This document shows, in pieces, positions 19,680 through 29,606 of a DNA stretch of 64,000 nucleotides. A program made the translations under genes and the position numbers. Source of the stretch: Pseudomonadota bacterium. GTDB taxonomy: Bacteria > Pseudomonadota > Gammaproteobacteria > Steroidobacterales > Steroidobacteraceae. The notes beneath the pieces were generated by a model. That model was given only the letters and a program-made list of their open reading frames with translations, was not told where the DNA came from and did not search any database. The stretch covers positions 62,001-126,000 of the forward strand of contig JAJYUL010000003.1 in NCBI GenBank assembly GCA_021792555.1. Direction: 5' to 3'. Each line of letters opens with the position of its first letter. Position 1 is the stretch's first letter.

Positions 19680-20456
19680 ATGAGCTTCGATTCCACCCGT
19701 CGGTTCTCCAGCCGCGTAGACGATTACGTCAAATACCGCCCGAGCTATCCCGCCGCCGCGATCGATCTGCTGCGCAGGCGATGCGGTCTGCGTCCGGGGC
19801 TGCGGGTCGCCGATCTCGGCTCAGGCACGGGCATCCTCTCGGCGCTGCTGCTCGAGGCCGGGGCGCGCGTCACGGCGGTCGAGCCGAATGCCGAAATGCG
19901 CGCCGCCGCGGAGCATCTGCTCGGCGCGCGCGAGGGCTTTCTCAGTGTGGCGGGTACCGCGGAGCAGAGCACCCTCGCGGCCGGCTCGGTCGCGCTGGTC
20001 GTGGCCGGCCAGGCCTTTCACTGGTTCGACGCCGCGCGCGCGCGCGCCGAGGTGCTGCGCATTCTCGTGCCCGGCGGCTGGGCGGCGCTGCTGTGGAACG
20101 AGCCGCCCGAGGAGCCCACCCCGTTCATGGCCGACTACGACGCGCTGCTGCGCCGCTACGCCCCGGAGTATGAGCGGGTGCTGGGTCTGCGCGCCCGGGC
20201 ACCGCAGATGCGGCAGTTCTTCGGCCGCGAGCCCGAGCGGGCGGTGTTCGCCAATCAGCAGCTGTTCGGGTTCGAGGGGCTCAAGGGCCGGCTGATGTCC
20301 TCCTCCTACGCGCCCGAGCCCGGTCAGCCGCAGCATGAGCCGATGCTCGCGGGGTTGCGCGAGCTGTTCGAGCGGCATCAGCGCGGCGGGGAGGTGCTCT
20401 TTCCGTACCAGACGCTGGTGTTCTTCGGCCAGCCGGGTGCCGGCGCCGCCGAGTGA
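19680..20456 (+). CDS. Class I SAM-dependent methyltransferase
   Basis: 258 residues. SAM-binding motif I is VADLGSGTGILSALLLEAGA, acidic motif II is VTAVEPNAEMR, and the post-motif AFHWFD is typical of the Methyltransf_11 family. The N-terminal FSSRVDDYVKYRPSYP is characteristic of a group of small-molecule methyltransferases of unknown substrate. The start is set by the TATAAT at 19667-19672, which would make the upstream ATG (19671) part of the promoter. It stands alone, convergent with gph. Confidence 0.88.
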   Translation: MSFDSTRRFSSRVDDYVKYRPSYPAAAIDLLRRRCGLRPGLRVADLGSGTGILSALLLEAGARVTAVEPNAEMRAAAEHLLGAREGFLSVAGTAEQSTLAAGSVALVVAGQAFHWFDAARARAEVLRILVPGGWAALLWNEPPEEPTPFMADYDALLRRYAPEYERVLGLRARAPQMRQFFGREPERAVFANQQLFGFEGLKGRLMSSSYAPEPGQPQHEPMLAGLRELFERHQRGGEVLFPYQTLVFFGQPGAGAAE

Positions 20457-20463
20457 GCGTTCA

Positions 20464-21126
20464 TCACGCCGGCAGCGCGCGGATGAGCTCCGGCAACGCA
20501 TCGAAACGCTCGATCGCCGCGAGGCGCGCAATGCCCTCGAGCGGCCCGCGCCGGTAGCCGTACGTCATCAGCACCAGCGGCACGCCGGCCGCCTCGGCCG
20601 CAGCCGCATCGACCTCGCTGTCCCCGACCATCAGCGCCTCGCGCGCAGCGGCGCCGAAGTCCGCGAGCACGGTCTCGAGCACGCGCGGATCGGGCTTGCG
20701 AAACGGCAGGGTGTCCCCGCCCACGACCCGGGTGAAATACCGCGCCAGATCGAGCCGCTCGAGTATGGTCTCGCTCAGGTGCGCCGGTTTGTTGGTGCAG
20801 ACCGCCAGGCGCAGCTGCGCCTCGCGCAGCCGCTCGAGCGTGGCGCGCACCCCGGGGTAGGGCACCGTGGCGCGCACGGGCTCGGCCTCGTAGCGGCTGA
20901 GGCAAAGGCGCTGCGCCTCGCGGGCATCAACCCCGGTGAGGCCGCGGGCCGCGAGTGCGCGCTCGACGAGTTTGGCCATGCCGTCGCCGATCATGGCGCG
21001 CACCGCATCGAGCGCGAGCGGCTCGCGCCCGAGCGCAGCGAGCATGCCGTTGACCGCGTGCGCCAGGTCCGCCGCGCTGTCGATCAGCGTGCCGTCGAGA
21101 TCGAAAATGACGAGCGATACGGGCAT
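20464..21126 (-). CDS. gph: Phosphoglycolate phosphatase (HAD family)
   Basis: 220 residues. HAD motif I is DLDGT (Asp9 nucleophile, Asp11 acid), motif II is the Thr in VCTNKP, motif III the Lys in FRKPDP, and motif IV GDSEVD. The cap domain is of the Gph type. It dephosphorylates 2-phosphoglycolate formed during DNA end repair. On the minus strand TACAGT (21137-21132) lies only 5 nt before the ATG, so the transcript may be leaderless. The gene is convergent with the methyltransferase, 7 nt apart. Confidence 0.93.
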   Translation of the reverse strand: MPVSLVIFDLDGTLIDSAADLAHAVNGMLAALGREPLALDAVRAMIGDGMAKLVERALAARGLTGVDAREAQRLCLSRYEAEPVRATVPYPGVRATLERLREAQLRLAVCTNKPAHLSETILERLDLARYFTRVVGGDTLPFRKPDPRVLETVLADFGAAAREALMVGDSEVDAAAAEAAGVPLVLMTYGYRRGPLEGIARLAAIERFDALPELIRALPA

Positions 21127-21142
21127 GGCGGTACTGTAGCAT

Positions 21143-21179
21143 CCGCGTCCCGGTGCCGCTCGGCGGCACCGGGACGCGG
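21143..21179 (-). terminator. Perfect 16-bp hairpin downstream of the secreted-protein gene
   Basis: CCGCGTCCCGGTGCCG (21143-21158) and its exact complement (21164-21179) flank a 5-nt loop. It lies 15 nt past the stop of the minus-strand gene 21195-23102 and upstream of the gph promoter, so it probably ends that transcript. No T-tract follows. Confidence 0.6.
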
Positions 21180-21194
21180 CCGGCTCCTGCCCCC

Positions 21195-23102
21195 TCAGCG
21201 GCTCTCGCGAAAGCCGACGAAGCTGTGCGGCTCGATGCGCAGCTCGTAGCCGTACTGCCGCGCCGCTGCGCGGCGGGACGCGAACGGGCTGATGGCCCGC
21301 AGCGGATCTCCCGCGCAGAGGACCCCGTTGGTGAGATTGCGGATGTGCTCAAAGGCGCCGATGACGCGCACCGCCACCGGATGGTTGAGGTAGGACTCGA
21401 CCACGAAGGTGCCGTTGGCGTATTCGAACAGGCTCACGCCGGCGGGCCCTTCCAGGCGCACCGGCTCACCTTGGGTGATGAAGGAGCGCAGCGCGTCGAG
21501 CACGCGCGCCGGGAGCGAGTAGAACTCGTTCTGCTCCTCGGGCACGTTGAGCACGTACAGCTCGCCCTTGCCGTAATGATCCATCAGCAGCAGCGGCACA
21601 CCGCCCTGATCGTCCAGGCCGCGCACCACGGCCCAGTCCTCGTTGGTGTAGAAGTGGATCAACGGAAAGAGAATCGGCCGGCTCCTGCCGATCGGCACCC
21701 CGGCGCCGAAGCCGAAGCCCTCCACGTAGCGCGTGGGGGCGGCGATGAGATGGGTGACGCGCATGTCGGTGATCTGATCGAAGCCGCGGTGCTGCAGCGC
21801 CCGCAGCAGCCCCGAGGTGATGATGATGTGATCGCCGGCACGCAGGTGGGCGGCGATCTCGCTCACGATGTGCGGATCGTGCCGGGCCGCTTCGGTGAGC
21901 AATACGGTGCGCGCGTGCGGCCAGGACGGGTACATCTCGATCGGGATGCCGACCATGCCGAGCATCTCGGGCAGGAAGTCCTCGCCGCTCGAGTCGAGCG
22001 GGCGGTAGGTCGCGAGCCCGACGGGCTGCCCGAGCGCCCCGGCGATCCGATCGACCTTGCCGAGCGCGTAGGCCGCCACGTTCGCGAGCCGCGGGTACTT
22101 CGCCCCGGGCGTGCCCGGCACGCCGCAGCACTCCTTCAGCATCTGCCAGTAGTTGAAGGTCGTGGGCAGGTACTGCCAGGCGGCGCGGTTCTTGGGGTTG
22201 GCGATCTCGAGCAGGTTGGTGTATTCGAACAGATTGATCGCCGGGGCCTTGGCGAGGATGGTGTCCCAGAGCTGCTCGGCGTAGCGGTCGAGATCGTGCA
22301 TGGCGATCGGGTCGACCCAGCCGCCGCCGTTTCGGCCCGGAGCGATGTTCTCGAAGTAGCGGAAGATCTCGTAGCTCTCGTAGGGCAGCAGCTGCTGGTC
22401 GGTGGTCGGGGCGTAGCGGGTCTCATCGCCCGTCCAGATCTCGGGGAAGATCTTCGGCTCGTTCACCAGGTCGAAGCCCATTCCCTGGAAGGACGGGTAG
22501 AAGTTCGGGAATTTGATGATCACCCGCACCTTGGGATTGACCGCCTTGGCGGGCTTGAGGATGAGGTTGCGCGACACCCAGTCCATGGTCTGCATGCGGT
22601 ACTCGGACCAGGTCCGATTGCCCTTGGCGGCGATGTCGGCGAGGCTCTTGGTGTTGTAGAAATACAGGTCATCGAGCACGAACTCGTTGAAGTGCCGCGC
22701 GGTGAGCGCCGACATGCGCCGCGCGAGCGCGCGGTCCTGCGGCAGCGCGTAATCGAGCGTGTTGAACTGGCCGTTGCCGCCCGGCCCGAGCATCGCCATG
22801 CCGCCGGCGACCGCCACGTGGTGGGCGAGAAAAAAGCGCTTCACGCGCGAGAGCTGCGCGCCTGTGGCGCTCACGCCCGCGCGGTAGCTCTCGATGAAGA
22901 CCTGATCGACGTGCAGGCGGCTCGCGATGGTGCGCCAGCTCGAGCGCATCCACGCCGGATCGCGCGCCATGCGCTTGACCACGGTGACCGGAATGTAGAC
23001 GGTGACCTTGAAATTGCGGTACGGCGCAGGCGCCGCCCAGGCAGTCGCGGCGGCGAGCAGCAGGATCAGGGCGGCGGCGAGACGTTGCCGGATCGTGAGC
23101 AT
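21195..23102 (-). CDS. Uncharacterised secreted protein, glycoside-hydrolase-like, in the xylan regulon
   Basis: 635 residues with a signal peptide (about 1-23, cleavage after AWA). The N-terminal two thirds look like a TIM barrel: strand-like VDQVFIES, VAVAGG, EFVLDDLYFYN (Asp144/Asp145), VRVIIKFPN and EIWTGDETRY follow in order, with acidic residues at strand ends as in retaining glycosidases. The last third looks like a beta-sandwich. I cannot assign it to a named family. GAGGGGGG upstream fixes the ATG. A TGGTAGCGCTATCA operator lies 33 nt before the start. A paralog begins at 63861, beside glucuronate catabolism genes. A role in glucuronoxylan breakdown is inference. Confidence 0.8.
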   Translation of the reverse strand: MLTIRQRLAAALILLLAAATAWAAPAPYRNFKVTVYIPVTVVKRMARDPAWMRSSWRTIASRLHVDQVFIESYRAGVSATGAQLSRVKRFFLAHHVAVAGGMAMLGPGGNGQFNTLDYALPQDRALARRMSALTARHFNEFVLDDLYFYNTKSLADIAAKGNRTWSEYRMQTMDWVSRNLILKPAKAVNPKVRVIIKFPNFYPSFQGMGFDLVNEPKIFPEIWTGDETRYAPTTDQQLLPYESYEIFRYFENIAPGRNGGGWVDPIAMHDLDRYAEQLWDTILAKAPAINLFEYTNLLEIANPKNRAAWQYLPTTFNYWQMLKECCGVPGTPGAKYPRLANVAAYALGKVDRIAGALGQPVGLATYRPLDSSGEDFLPEMLGMVGIPIEMYPSWPHARTVLLTEAARHDPHIVSEIAAHLRAGDHIIITSGLLRALQHRGFDQITDMRVTHLIAAPTRYVEGFGFGAGVPIGRSRPILFPLIHFYTNEDWAVVRGLDDQGGVPLLLMDHYGKGELYVLNVPEEQNEFYSLPARVLDALRSFITQGEPVRLEGPAGVSLFEYANGTFVVESYLNHPVAVRVIGAFEHIRNLTNGVLCAGDPLRAISPFASRRAAARQYGYELRIEPHSFVGFRESR

Positions 23103-23134
23103 CGTGGAACCCCCCTCGGGACGGATCGGCCGAC

Positions 23135-23175
23135 TGGTAGCGCTATCATGATACACGGGCCGGCGGCGCCGTAAA
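23135..23175 (-). promoter_or_regulatory. Promoter with XylR-type operator (site a)
   Basis: On the minus strand TTTACG (23175-23170) and TATCAT (23153-23148) are spaced by 16 bp. The 14-mer TGGTAGCGCTATCA (23135-23148, plus-strand reading) begins at the -10 and covers the transcription start. The same arrangement, TTTACG-16-TATGAT with the operator over the start, is found before the GH3 gene. The motif differs by one base from the palindrome TGGTAGCGCTACCA known as the XylR site in Caulobacter. Confidence 0.75.
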
Positions 23176-23229
23176 GCGCCCCGCGGCGCGCACGGCAGGG
23201 GATTGCGCCAGGGGGCGGCGCAGTTGCGC

Positions 23230-23235
23230 TACAAT
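23230..23235 (+). promoter_or_regulatory. -10 candidate for the ATPase-type regulator
   Basis: TACAAT lies 60 nt before the ATG at 23295. TTGCGC at 23203-23208 is the nearest -35-like hexamer but is 21 bp away, so the promoter is only tentative. It diverges from the promoter of the secreted-protein gene. Confidence 0.35.
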
Positions 23236-23294
23236 TTGTCGGTGGGATCCGCCAGCCGGTCCGCCATCCCGATACCTTTGGATCAGCCATTTTC

Positions 23295-25847
23295 ATGCAC
23301 GGTATTGTGCGAGGCGCGACCTGCCTCGAGTTCGGCCGCTTTCGGCTTCTGACCCGCCAGCGCGAGCTGCGCAGCGGCGATACGCCCGTCGCGCTCGGCT
23401 CGCGTGCATTCGACGTCCTGCTGGTGCTCATCGAGGCCGGCGGCGATCTGGTGACCAAGGAGGAGCTGCTCGCGCGCGCCTGGCCCGGGATCGTCGTCGA
23501 GGAAAGCAACATCCAGGTGCAGATCTCGGCGCTGCGCAAGGCGCTCGGCAAGGACCGCAATCTCATCCTCACCGTGCCGCTGCGCGGCTACCGCTTCACC
23601 GGCGAGGTGCGGGTGATCCGCGAGCCGGGCCTGCCGCAGGACGAGCAGGAGGGGCGCGCGCCGCCGACCAATCTGCCGGCGGCCATCTCGGATTTCATCG
23701 GCCGCGAGGCGGAACTCGCCACGGTGCGCGAGCTGCTGCGGCACAACCGGCTGGTGACGCTGGTCGGCACGGGCGGCATCGGCAAGACGCGTCTCGGCCT
23801 GGAGGCGGCCCGCGCCTCGCTCGCGGAGTTCCCCGACGGGGTGTGGCTCGCCGAGCTCGCGCCGCTCACCGACCCGGAGCTGGTGGCGAGCGCCATGCAC
23901 GCCGCGCTCGGCCTGCAGAGCGGCACCGGGCGCTGGACCAGCGAGCGGCTCGCCGCCGCGCTGCGCGAGCGCAAGCTGCTGCTGGTGCTCGATAACTGCG
24001 AGCATCTGATCGGCGCAGCGGCGCGCGAGGCGCAGGCGCTGCTCGCGGCGGCGCCGCAGGTGCGCATTCTCGCCACCAGCCAGGAGCCGCTCGGCATCGA
24101 GGGGGAGTGCACGCTGCGGCTGCGTCCGCTGGAGTTTCCGGCCGAGAACGCCGCCGGGCTCGACAGCGCCGCCCGGCACGATGCGGTGCGGCTGTTCGTG
24201 GCGCGCGCCCGCGCGGCCGATCCACAGTTTTCGCTGAACGAGCAGAACGTCGCCACGGTGGCGATGATCTGCCGGCGGCTCGACGGCATCCCGCTCGCGA
24301 TCGAGCTCGCGGCCGCCCGCTCCGCGGCGCTCGGCATCGATGGCCTCGCGCAGCGGCTCGATCTGCGCTTTCACGTGCTCACTGGCGGGCGCCGCACGGC
24401 GCTGCCGCGCCATCAGACGCTGCGCGCCACGCTCGACTGGAGCCACCGGCTGCTCGCCGAGCCGGATCGGATCGTGCTGCGGCGGCTGGCCGTGTTCGCC
24501 GGCAGCTTCACGCTCGAGGCGGCCGGTCAGGTGGTGGCCGATGCGGCGCTGCCGGAGTGGGAAGTGGTCGGGCGCATCGCCGAGCTGGTGGACAAGTCGC
24601 TGGTGGTGGCCGATGTCACCGGTGCGCAGCGCCGTTACCGGCTGCTCGAGACCACCCACGCCTACGCGATGGAGAAGCTCGCCGACAGCGGGGAGTTCGG
24701 ACCGCTGGCGCGTCTGCACGCCCGGCACTTCCGCGACGCGCTGAACGAGGCGCTCGGGGCCTGGGAGCTCACCCCGTCGGTGCAGTGGCTCGAGCGGCTC
24801 GGGGCGGAGATCGACAACGTGCGCGTGGCGCTCGACTGGGCGTTCGGCGCCGACGGCGACCCGGCCATCGGTGTGGAGCTCGCGGCCTCCTCGTATCTGC
24901 TGTGGTATCTGCTCTCGCTGATGCCCGAGGGCCGCGCGCGGCTCGAGCGGGCCACCGCGGCGCTCGGCCGCGAGACGCCGAAGGCGCTCGAGGGCCGGCT
25001 CTGGTACGGCTACGGCTTTCTCTCGACCGGCGAGCCGCGCGGGCGCGCGGTGCCGGCGCTGCGCCGCGCGGTGACCCTGCTGCGCGAGGCCGGCGAGCCG
25101 CTCGATCTGGCCCGTGCGCTCGCTTTCTACGGCCTGAACCTGGCGCGCACCGGCGCGCTCGGCGAGGGGCTTGCGGCGCTCGAGGAGGGGCGCGCACTGC
25201 TGTCCCCCACGGCGCAGCCGAAGAGTTACGCGCTGTGCCTGACCAACCTCGCCATCGCCCGCACGGTGGGCGGGGAATACGCAGCGGCACGAGCGCGCCT
25301 CGACGAGGCGCTCGCGGCCGGCCAACGCTCGCACGCGGACTTCTGGGCCTGGCGCGCGCTCATCTACAAGGCGGAAGTGCAGTTCGCCGAAGGCCGCGTC
25401 GATGAGGCCATCGCCGGGGCGCGCGAGGTGGTCGCGCTCGCCCGCGCGGCGCGGCGCACCGGTCTGCTCGGGCACGCGCTGTGCAACCTTGCCGGGTATC
25501 TGATCGCGCATGGGGAGATCGAGGCGGCGAGCGCGGCGCTGCGCGAGGGGCTGCCGCTCGCCGAGGAGAGCGAGCTCGATACGGTGCTGATCGCCGGCGG
25601 CATGCAGCATCTGGCGACCATCGCGGCGCGCCAGCAGCGCTTCGAGCGCGCCGCGCAGTTCATCGGCTATGCGCACGCGTTCTTTTCGGCGGAATTCGCC
25701 GGCCGCAGTCCGGCCAAGCTGATGATCGAGGCGGGGATTCTGGAACAGCTGCGCGCGGCGCTGCCCGAGGAGCGCCTGGCGGAGCTGATGCAGGCCGGCG
25801 CCCGCTGGAGCGAGGATGAGGCCATGGCCGCTGCGCTCGATGCGTGA
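23295..25847 (+). CDS. Winged-helix / NB-ARC-type ATPase / TPR transcriptional regulator
   Basis: 850 residues. An OmpR-type winged helix (about 10-105, ending LILTVPLRGYRFTGEV) is joined to a STAND-class ATPase with Walker A GTGGIGKT (158-165), Walker B LLLVLDNCEHL and sensor motif ILATSQEPLGIEGE. From about residue 480 there is an Ala/Leu-rich helical array that reads as TPR-like repeats. Such proteins (AfsR/SARP-like ATPases in proteobacteria) are signal-responsive regulators with unknown ligands. It is divergent from the secreted-protein gene, across an intergenic region that carries operator site a. Confidence 0.88.
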   Translation: MHGIVRGATCLEFGRFRLLTRQRELRSGDTPVALGSRAFDVLLVLIEAGGDLVTKEELLARAWPGIVVEESNIQVQISALRKALGKDRNLILTVPLRGYRFTGEVRVIREPGLPQDEQEGRAPPTNLPAAISDFIGREAELATVRELLRHNRLVTLVGTGGIGKTRLGLEAARASLAEFPDGVWLAELAPLTDPELVASAMHAALGLQSGTGRWTSERLAAALRERKLLLVLDNCEHLIGAAAREAQALLAAAPQVRILATSQEPLGIEGECTLRLRPLEFPAENAAGLDSAARHDAVRLFVARARAADPQFSLNEQNVATVAMICRRLDGIPLAIELAAARSAALGIDGLAQRLDLRFHVLTGGRRTALPRHQTLRATLDWSHRLLAEPDRIVLRRLAVFAGSFTLEAAGQVVADAALPEWEVVGRIAELVDKSLVVADVTGAQRRYRLLETTHAYAMEKLADSGEFGPLARLHARHFRDALNEALGAWELTPSVQWLERLGAEIDNVRVALDWAFGADGDPAIGVELAASSYLLWYLLSLMPEGRARLERATAALGRETPKALEGRLWYGYGFLSTGEPRGRAVPALRRAVTLLREAGEPLDLARALAFYGLNLARTGALGEGLAALEEGRALLSPTAQPKSYALCLTNLAIARTVGGEYAAARARLDEALAAGQRSHADFWAWRALIYKAEVQFAEGRVDEAIAGAREVVALARAARRTGLLGHALCNLAGYLIAHGEIEAASAALREGLPLAEESELDTVLIAGGMQHLATIAARQQRFERAAQFIGYAHAFFSAEFAGRSPAKLMIEAGILEQLRAALPEERLAELMQAGARWSEDEAMAAALDA

Positions 25848-26017
25848 GCCGGCTCAGACAGGCGCCGCTGCGCCTAGACGCGTTCCGGCCCGCACGGCAA
25901 GCCCTGAGAGCAAGAATTAAGAAAGATTAAGCGCAATTGAGGGGGGGCTAAGGATTTGGCCCGGGGGGAGGGCTCATCCTCTCGAGGTTCGAAACACGGC
26001 TGGATTTCGCCCCCAAA

Positions 26018-26932
26018 ATGAAGCGCAACCTCTGGTCTCGATTCTGTCGTTTTCTGCCGCTGCCGGCAACTTTGCTGCTGGCCGGCTGCCACGCCGCACT
26101 GCTCGATCCGAAAGGGCCGATCGGTGAGGCCGAGCGCTCGGTCCTCTTCACGGCCACCGGGCTGATGCTCATCGTGGTGATCCCGGTGATCGTGCTGGCG
26201 ATCATCATTCCCTGGCGCTACCGGGCCTCGAACACCAAGGCCGAGTACCAGCCGGAGTGGTCGCACTCGAACAAGATCGAGGCGGTGATGTGGTCGATCC
26301 CGATCGCGATCGTCTCCATTCTGGCGGTGATCTGCTGGCGCACCTCGCACGAGCTCGACCCGTTCCGGCCGATCCCCTCGACGCACAAGCCGGTGCACAT
26401 CGAAGCGGTGGCGATGGACTGGAAGTGGCTGTTCATCTATCCGGATCAGCACATCGCCACGATCAACGAGATCGCGCTGCCGGTCGGCGTGCCGGTGGTG
26501 TTCCACATCACCTCCGCCACGGTGATGAACTCTTTCTTCATCCCGCGGCTCGGCAGCCAGATCTACGCCATGGCGAACATGCAGACCGCCGACAATCTGG
26601 TGGCGAGCGTCCCGGGCACCTACCGGGGCATTTCCGCCAACTTCAGCGGCGGCGGCTTCTCGGGCATGACCTTCAAGGTCAAGGCCATGTCCGAGAGCGA
26701 TTACAAGCAGTGGCTGGCCAAGGTGGCATCCTCCACCAAGACCCTCGACGCCCAAAAGTATCTCGAGCTCGACAGGCCGAGCTCGAATGTTCCGGTGACC
26801 TACTACTCGCACGTGAATCCGGATCTGTTCGCGCAGATTCTCATGGGCAAGCTCGCAGCCGGCCGCTCCGCGGTCATGGCGGCGACCGCCGTGACCTCTG
26901 GCGCGGAGACTGGCACTGTGAGGAGAGATTGA
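26018..26932 (+). CDS. cyoA: Cytochrome bo3 ubiquinol oxidase subunit II
   Basis: 304 residues. Lipoprotein signal with lipobox LLLAGC (about residue 24), two membrane helices (about 46-70 and 90-110), then a cupredoxin domain with [15 protein letters not shown] and [15 protein letters not shown]. The CuA ligands of cytochrome c oxidases are absent, as expected for a quinol oxidase. A COX aromatic-rich C-terminal segment follows. First gene of cyoABCD. The 170 nt upstream, AT-richer than average (25916-25940), should hold the promoter, but no clear hexamers stand out. Confidence 0.96.
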   Translation: MKRNLWSRFCRFLPLPATLLLAGCHAALLDPKGPIGEAERSVLFTATGLMLIVVIPVIVLAIIIPWRYRASNTKAEYQPEWSHSNKIEAVMWSIPIAIVSILAVICWRTSHELDPFRPIPSTHKPVHIEAVAMDWKWLFIYPDQHIATINEIALPVGVPVVFHITSATVMNSFFIPRLGSQIYAMANMQTADNLVASVPGTYRGISANFSGGGFSGMTFKVKAMSESDYKQWLAKVASSTKTLDAQKYLELDRPSSNVPVTYYSHVNPDLFAQILMGKLAAGRSAVMAATAVTSGAETGTVRRD

Positions 26933-26933
26933 A

Positions 26934-28907
26934 ATGTTCGGTAAGCTGACGCTGAGCGCCATCCCCTACACCAACCCGATCATCATGGGCGCGGTCGCCT
27001 TCATGGTGATCTGCGTGATCGCGGTCCTCGGGACCATCACGTATTTCGGTAAATGGAAATGGCTGTGGACCGAGTGGCTGACCTCGGTGGATCACAAGAA
27101 GATCGGGATCATGTACCTGATCCTGGCGGCGATCATGCTGCTGCGCGGCTTTGCCGACGCGATCATGATGCGCTCGCAGCAGGCGCTCGCCTACGGCAGC
27201 AACATGGGCTACCTGCCGCCGGGACATTTCGACCAGGTGTTCAGCGCGCACGGCACCATCATGATCTTCTTCATGGCGATGCCGTTCATCATCGGATTGA
27301 TGAACTGCATCCTGCCGCTGCAGCTCGGCGCGCGCGACGTCGCGTTCCCGCTGATGAACAACCTGAGCTTCTGGCTGACCGCCGCCGGCGCGGTGCTGGT
27401 CAACGTCTCGCTCGCGGTGGGCAATTTCTCGCGCGCCGGCTGGCTCGGCTTCGCGCCGCTGTCGGAGCTGCACTACAGCCCGGGCGTCGGGGTCGACTAC
27501 TGGATCTGGGCGCTGCAGATATCGGGCATCGGCACGACGCTCACGGGCGTGAACTTCATCGCCACCATCCTCAAGATGCGCGCTCCGGGCATGACGCTGA
27601 TGCGCATGCCGGTGTTCGCCTGGGCGTCGCTGTGCACCAACATCCTGATCGTCGCGGCCTTCCCGCTGCTCACCGTGACGCTCGGGCTGCTGACGATGGA
27701 CCGCTACCTGGGCATGCACTTCTTCACCAATTCCCTCGGCGGCGATCCGATGATGTACATCAACCTCATCTGGATCTGGGGTCATCCCGAGGTGTACATC
27801 CTCATGCTGCCGCTGTTCGGCGTGTACTCGGAAATCGTGCCGACGTTCTCCGGCAAGCGCCTGTTCGGCTACACCTCGATGGTCTATGCGACGATGGCGA
27901 TCGCGCTGCTGTCGCTCATCGTGTGGCTGCACCATTTCTTCACCATGGGCAACGGCGCGGACGTGAACACGTTCTTCGGCATCACCACGATGATCATCGC
28001 GGTGCCGACCGGCGTGAAGATCTTCAACTGGCTGCTCACCATGTACCGCGGGCGGGTGCGCATGGAGACGCCGATGCTGTGGACGATCGGCTTTTTGATC
28101 ACCTTCACCATCGGCGGCATGAGTGGCGTGCTGCTCGCCGAGCCGCCGGCGGACTTCGTGCTGCACAACAGCCTGTTCCTGGTTGCGCACTTCCACAACG
28201 TCATCATCGGCGGGGTGGTGTTCGGCATCTTCGCCGGAATCACCTACTGGGCCCCGAAGATCTTCGGCTTCCGCCTCAACGAGCGGCTGGGACGCGCCTC
28301 GTTCTGGTGCTGGTTCATCGGCTTTTACGTCGCGTTCATGCCGCTGTACGCACTCGGTCTGATGGGCGCCACGCGCCGCATGGATCACTACGACGTGGCC
28401 GCCTGGCATCCGCTGTTCATCGTCGCGGCGATCGGCGCGGCCATCATCTTCGCCGGCATCATCCTGCAGGTGGCGCAGGTCGTGGTCAGCATCCGCCAGC
28501 GCGAGCAGACGCGCGATCTGACCGGAGACCCGTGGAACGGCCGCACCCTGGAGTGGGCGATTCCCTCGCCCGCGCCGGCGTACAACTTCGCGCGCATCCC
28601 GGTGGTGCGTGAGCGCGATGCGTTCTGGGACATGAAGCAGCGCGGAGTCGACCTGAAGAGCTCGACCTTCGTGCCGATCCACATGCCGCGCAACAAGGCC
28701 GCCGGGTTCATCATCGCCGGCTGCGCGTTTGTGGTGGCGTTCGCAATGATTTGGCACATCTGGTGGCTGGCGATCACGGGCCTGGCGGGTGTGCTGGTGA
28801 CTCTCATCCGGCATGCCTTCGACGACGACCGGGACTATCACCTCGGCGCCGATGAGGTCCGCCGGATCGAGGGTCTGCATGGACGTGTCCAAGCGAGGAG
28901 CATGTAA
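26934..28907 (+). CDS. cyoB: Cytochrome bo3 ubiquinol oxidase subunit I
   Basis: 657 residues, the expected length for CyoB with 15 membrane helices. The haem-copper signature residues are visible: the low-spin haem His in [11 protein letters not shown], the CuB His and cross-linked Tyr in [12 protein letters not shown], the CuB His pair in WLHHFFTM, and both haem His in [11 protein letters not shown]. It reduces O2 to water and pumps protons. AGGAGA precedes the ATG, which starts 1 nt after the cyoA stop. Confidence 0.97.
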   Translation: MFGKLTLSAIPYTNPIIMGAVAFMVICVIAVLGTITYFGKWKWLWTEWLTSVDHKKIGIMYLILAAIMLLRGFADAIMMRSQQALAYGSNMGYLPPGHFDQVFSAHGTIMIFFMAMPFIIGLMNCILPLQLGARDVAFPLMNNLSFWLTAAGAVLVNVSLAVGNFSRAGWLGFAPLSELHYSPGVGVDYWIWALQISGIGTTLTGVNFIATILKMRAPGMTLMRMPVFAWASLCTNILIVAAFPLLTVTLGLLTMDRYLGMHFFTNSLGGDPMMYINLIWIWGHPEVYILMLPLFGVYSEIVPTFSGKRLFGYTSMVYATMAIALLSLIVWLHHFFTMGNGADVNTFFGITTMIIAVPTGVKIFNWLLTMYRGRVRMETPMLWTIGFLITFTIGGMSGVLLAEPPADFVLHNSLFLVAHFHNVIIGGVVFGIFAGITYWAPKIFGFRLNERLGRASFWCWFIGFYVAFMPLYALGLMGATRRMDHYDVAAWHPLFIVAAIGAAIIFAGIILQVAQVVVSIRQREQTRDLTGDPWNGRTLEWAIPSPAPAYNFARIPVVRERDAFWDMKQRGVDLKSSTFVPIHMPRNKAAGFIIAGCAFVVAFAMIWHIWWLAITGLAGVLVTLIRHAFDDDRDYHLGADEVRRIEGLHGRVQARSM

Positions 28908-28910
28908 ACC

Positions 28911-29606
28911 ATGTCGAATGATCCAGTTCTGATGCAGGACGGCAGCCTGGCGCTGAAGCCGGGTTATGCGGATCACGCTGCGGATGCGCTGCGCGATCTG
29001 CGCCAACGCGGCGATGCGGTCGACTTCGAGGTCGAGCATCATCATGACGTCGCCTCCACGATCCAGCTGGGATTCTGGATCTACCTGATGAGCGACTGTC
29101 TGCTGTTCTCCGGGTTGTTCGCCACCTACGCGCTGCTGAACTCGCATACCGCAGGCGGCCCGGCCGGCAGCCAGCTGTTCGATCTGCCGAACGTGCTGAT
29201 CGAGACGATGTTCCTGCTCTTCAGCAGCTTCACGTGCGGGCTGGCGACGCTCGCGATGAACGCCGATCGGCGCAATGCGACCGTCGGCTGGCTGGCGGTG
29301 ACCTTCCTGCTCGGCCTGGGCTTCATCACCATCGAGGTCCGCGAGTTCGCGCACATGGTGGCGATCGGGGCCGGCCCTGACCGCAGTGCGTTCCTGTCGA
29401 GCTTCTTCACGCTGGTCGCCACCCACGGGCTGCACGTCACCTGCGGTCTGATCTTCATGGCCGTGATGATGGTGGCGGTGCTGAAGAAGGGGCTGACGCC
29501 CACGAACCGGGCGCGCCTGGTGAACCTCAGCCTGTTCTGGCACTTCCTCGACATCATCTGGGTGGGAGTGTTCTCCCTGGTCTACCTGTTCGGAGTGGCG
29601 CACTGA
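28911..29606 (+). CDS. cyoC: Cytochrome bo3 ubiquinol oxidase subunit III
   Basis: 231 residues with five predicted membrane helices, starting at [22 protein letters not shown] hydrophilic N-terminus of about 45 residues makes it somewhat longer than E. coli CyoC (204). The conserved [22 protein letters not shown] and [10 protein letters not shown] segments are present. It starts 3 nt after cyoB and its stop overlaps the cyoD ATG by one base. Confidence 0.95.
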   Translation: MSNDPVLMQDGSLALKPGYADHAADALRDLRQRGDAVDFEVEHHHDVASTIQLGFWIYLMSDCLLFSGLFATYALLNSHTAGGPAGSQLFDLPNVLIETMFLLFSSFTCGLATLAMNADRRNATVGWLAVTFLLGLGFITIEVREFAHMVAIGAGPDRSAFLSSFFTLVATHGLHVTCGLIFMAVMMVAVLKKGLTPTNRARLVNLSLFWHFLDIIWVGVFSLVYLFGVAH

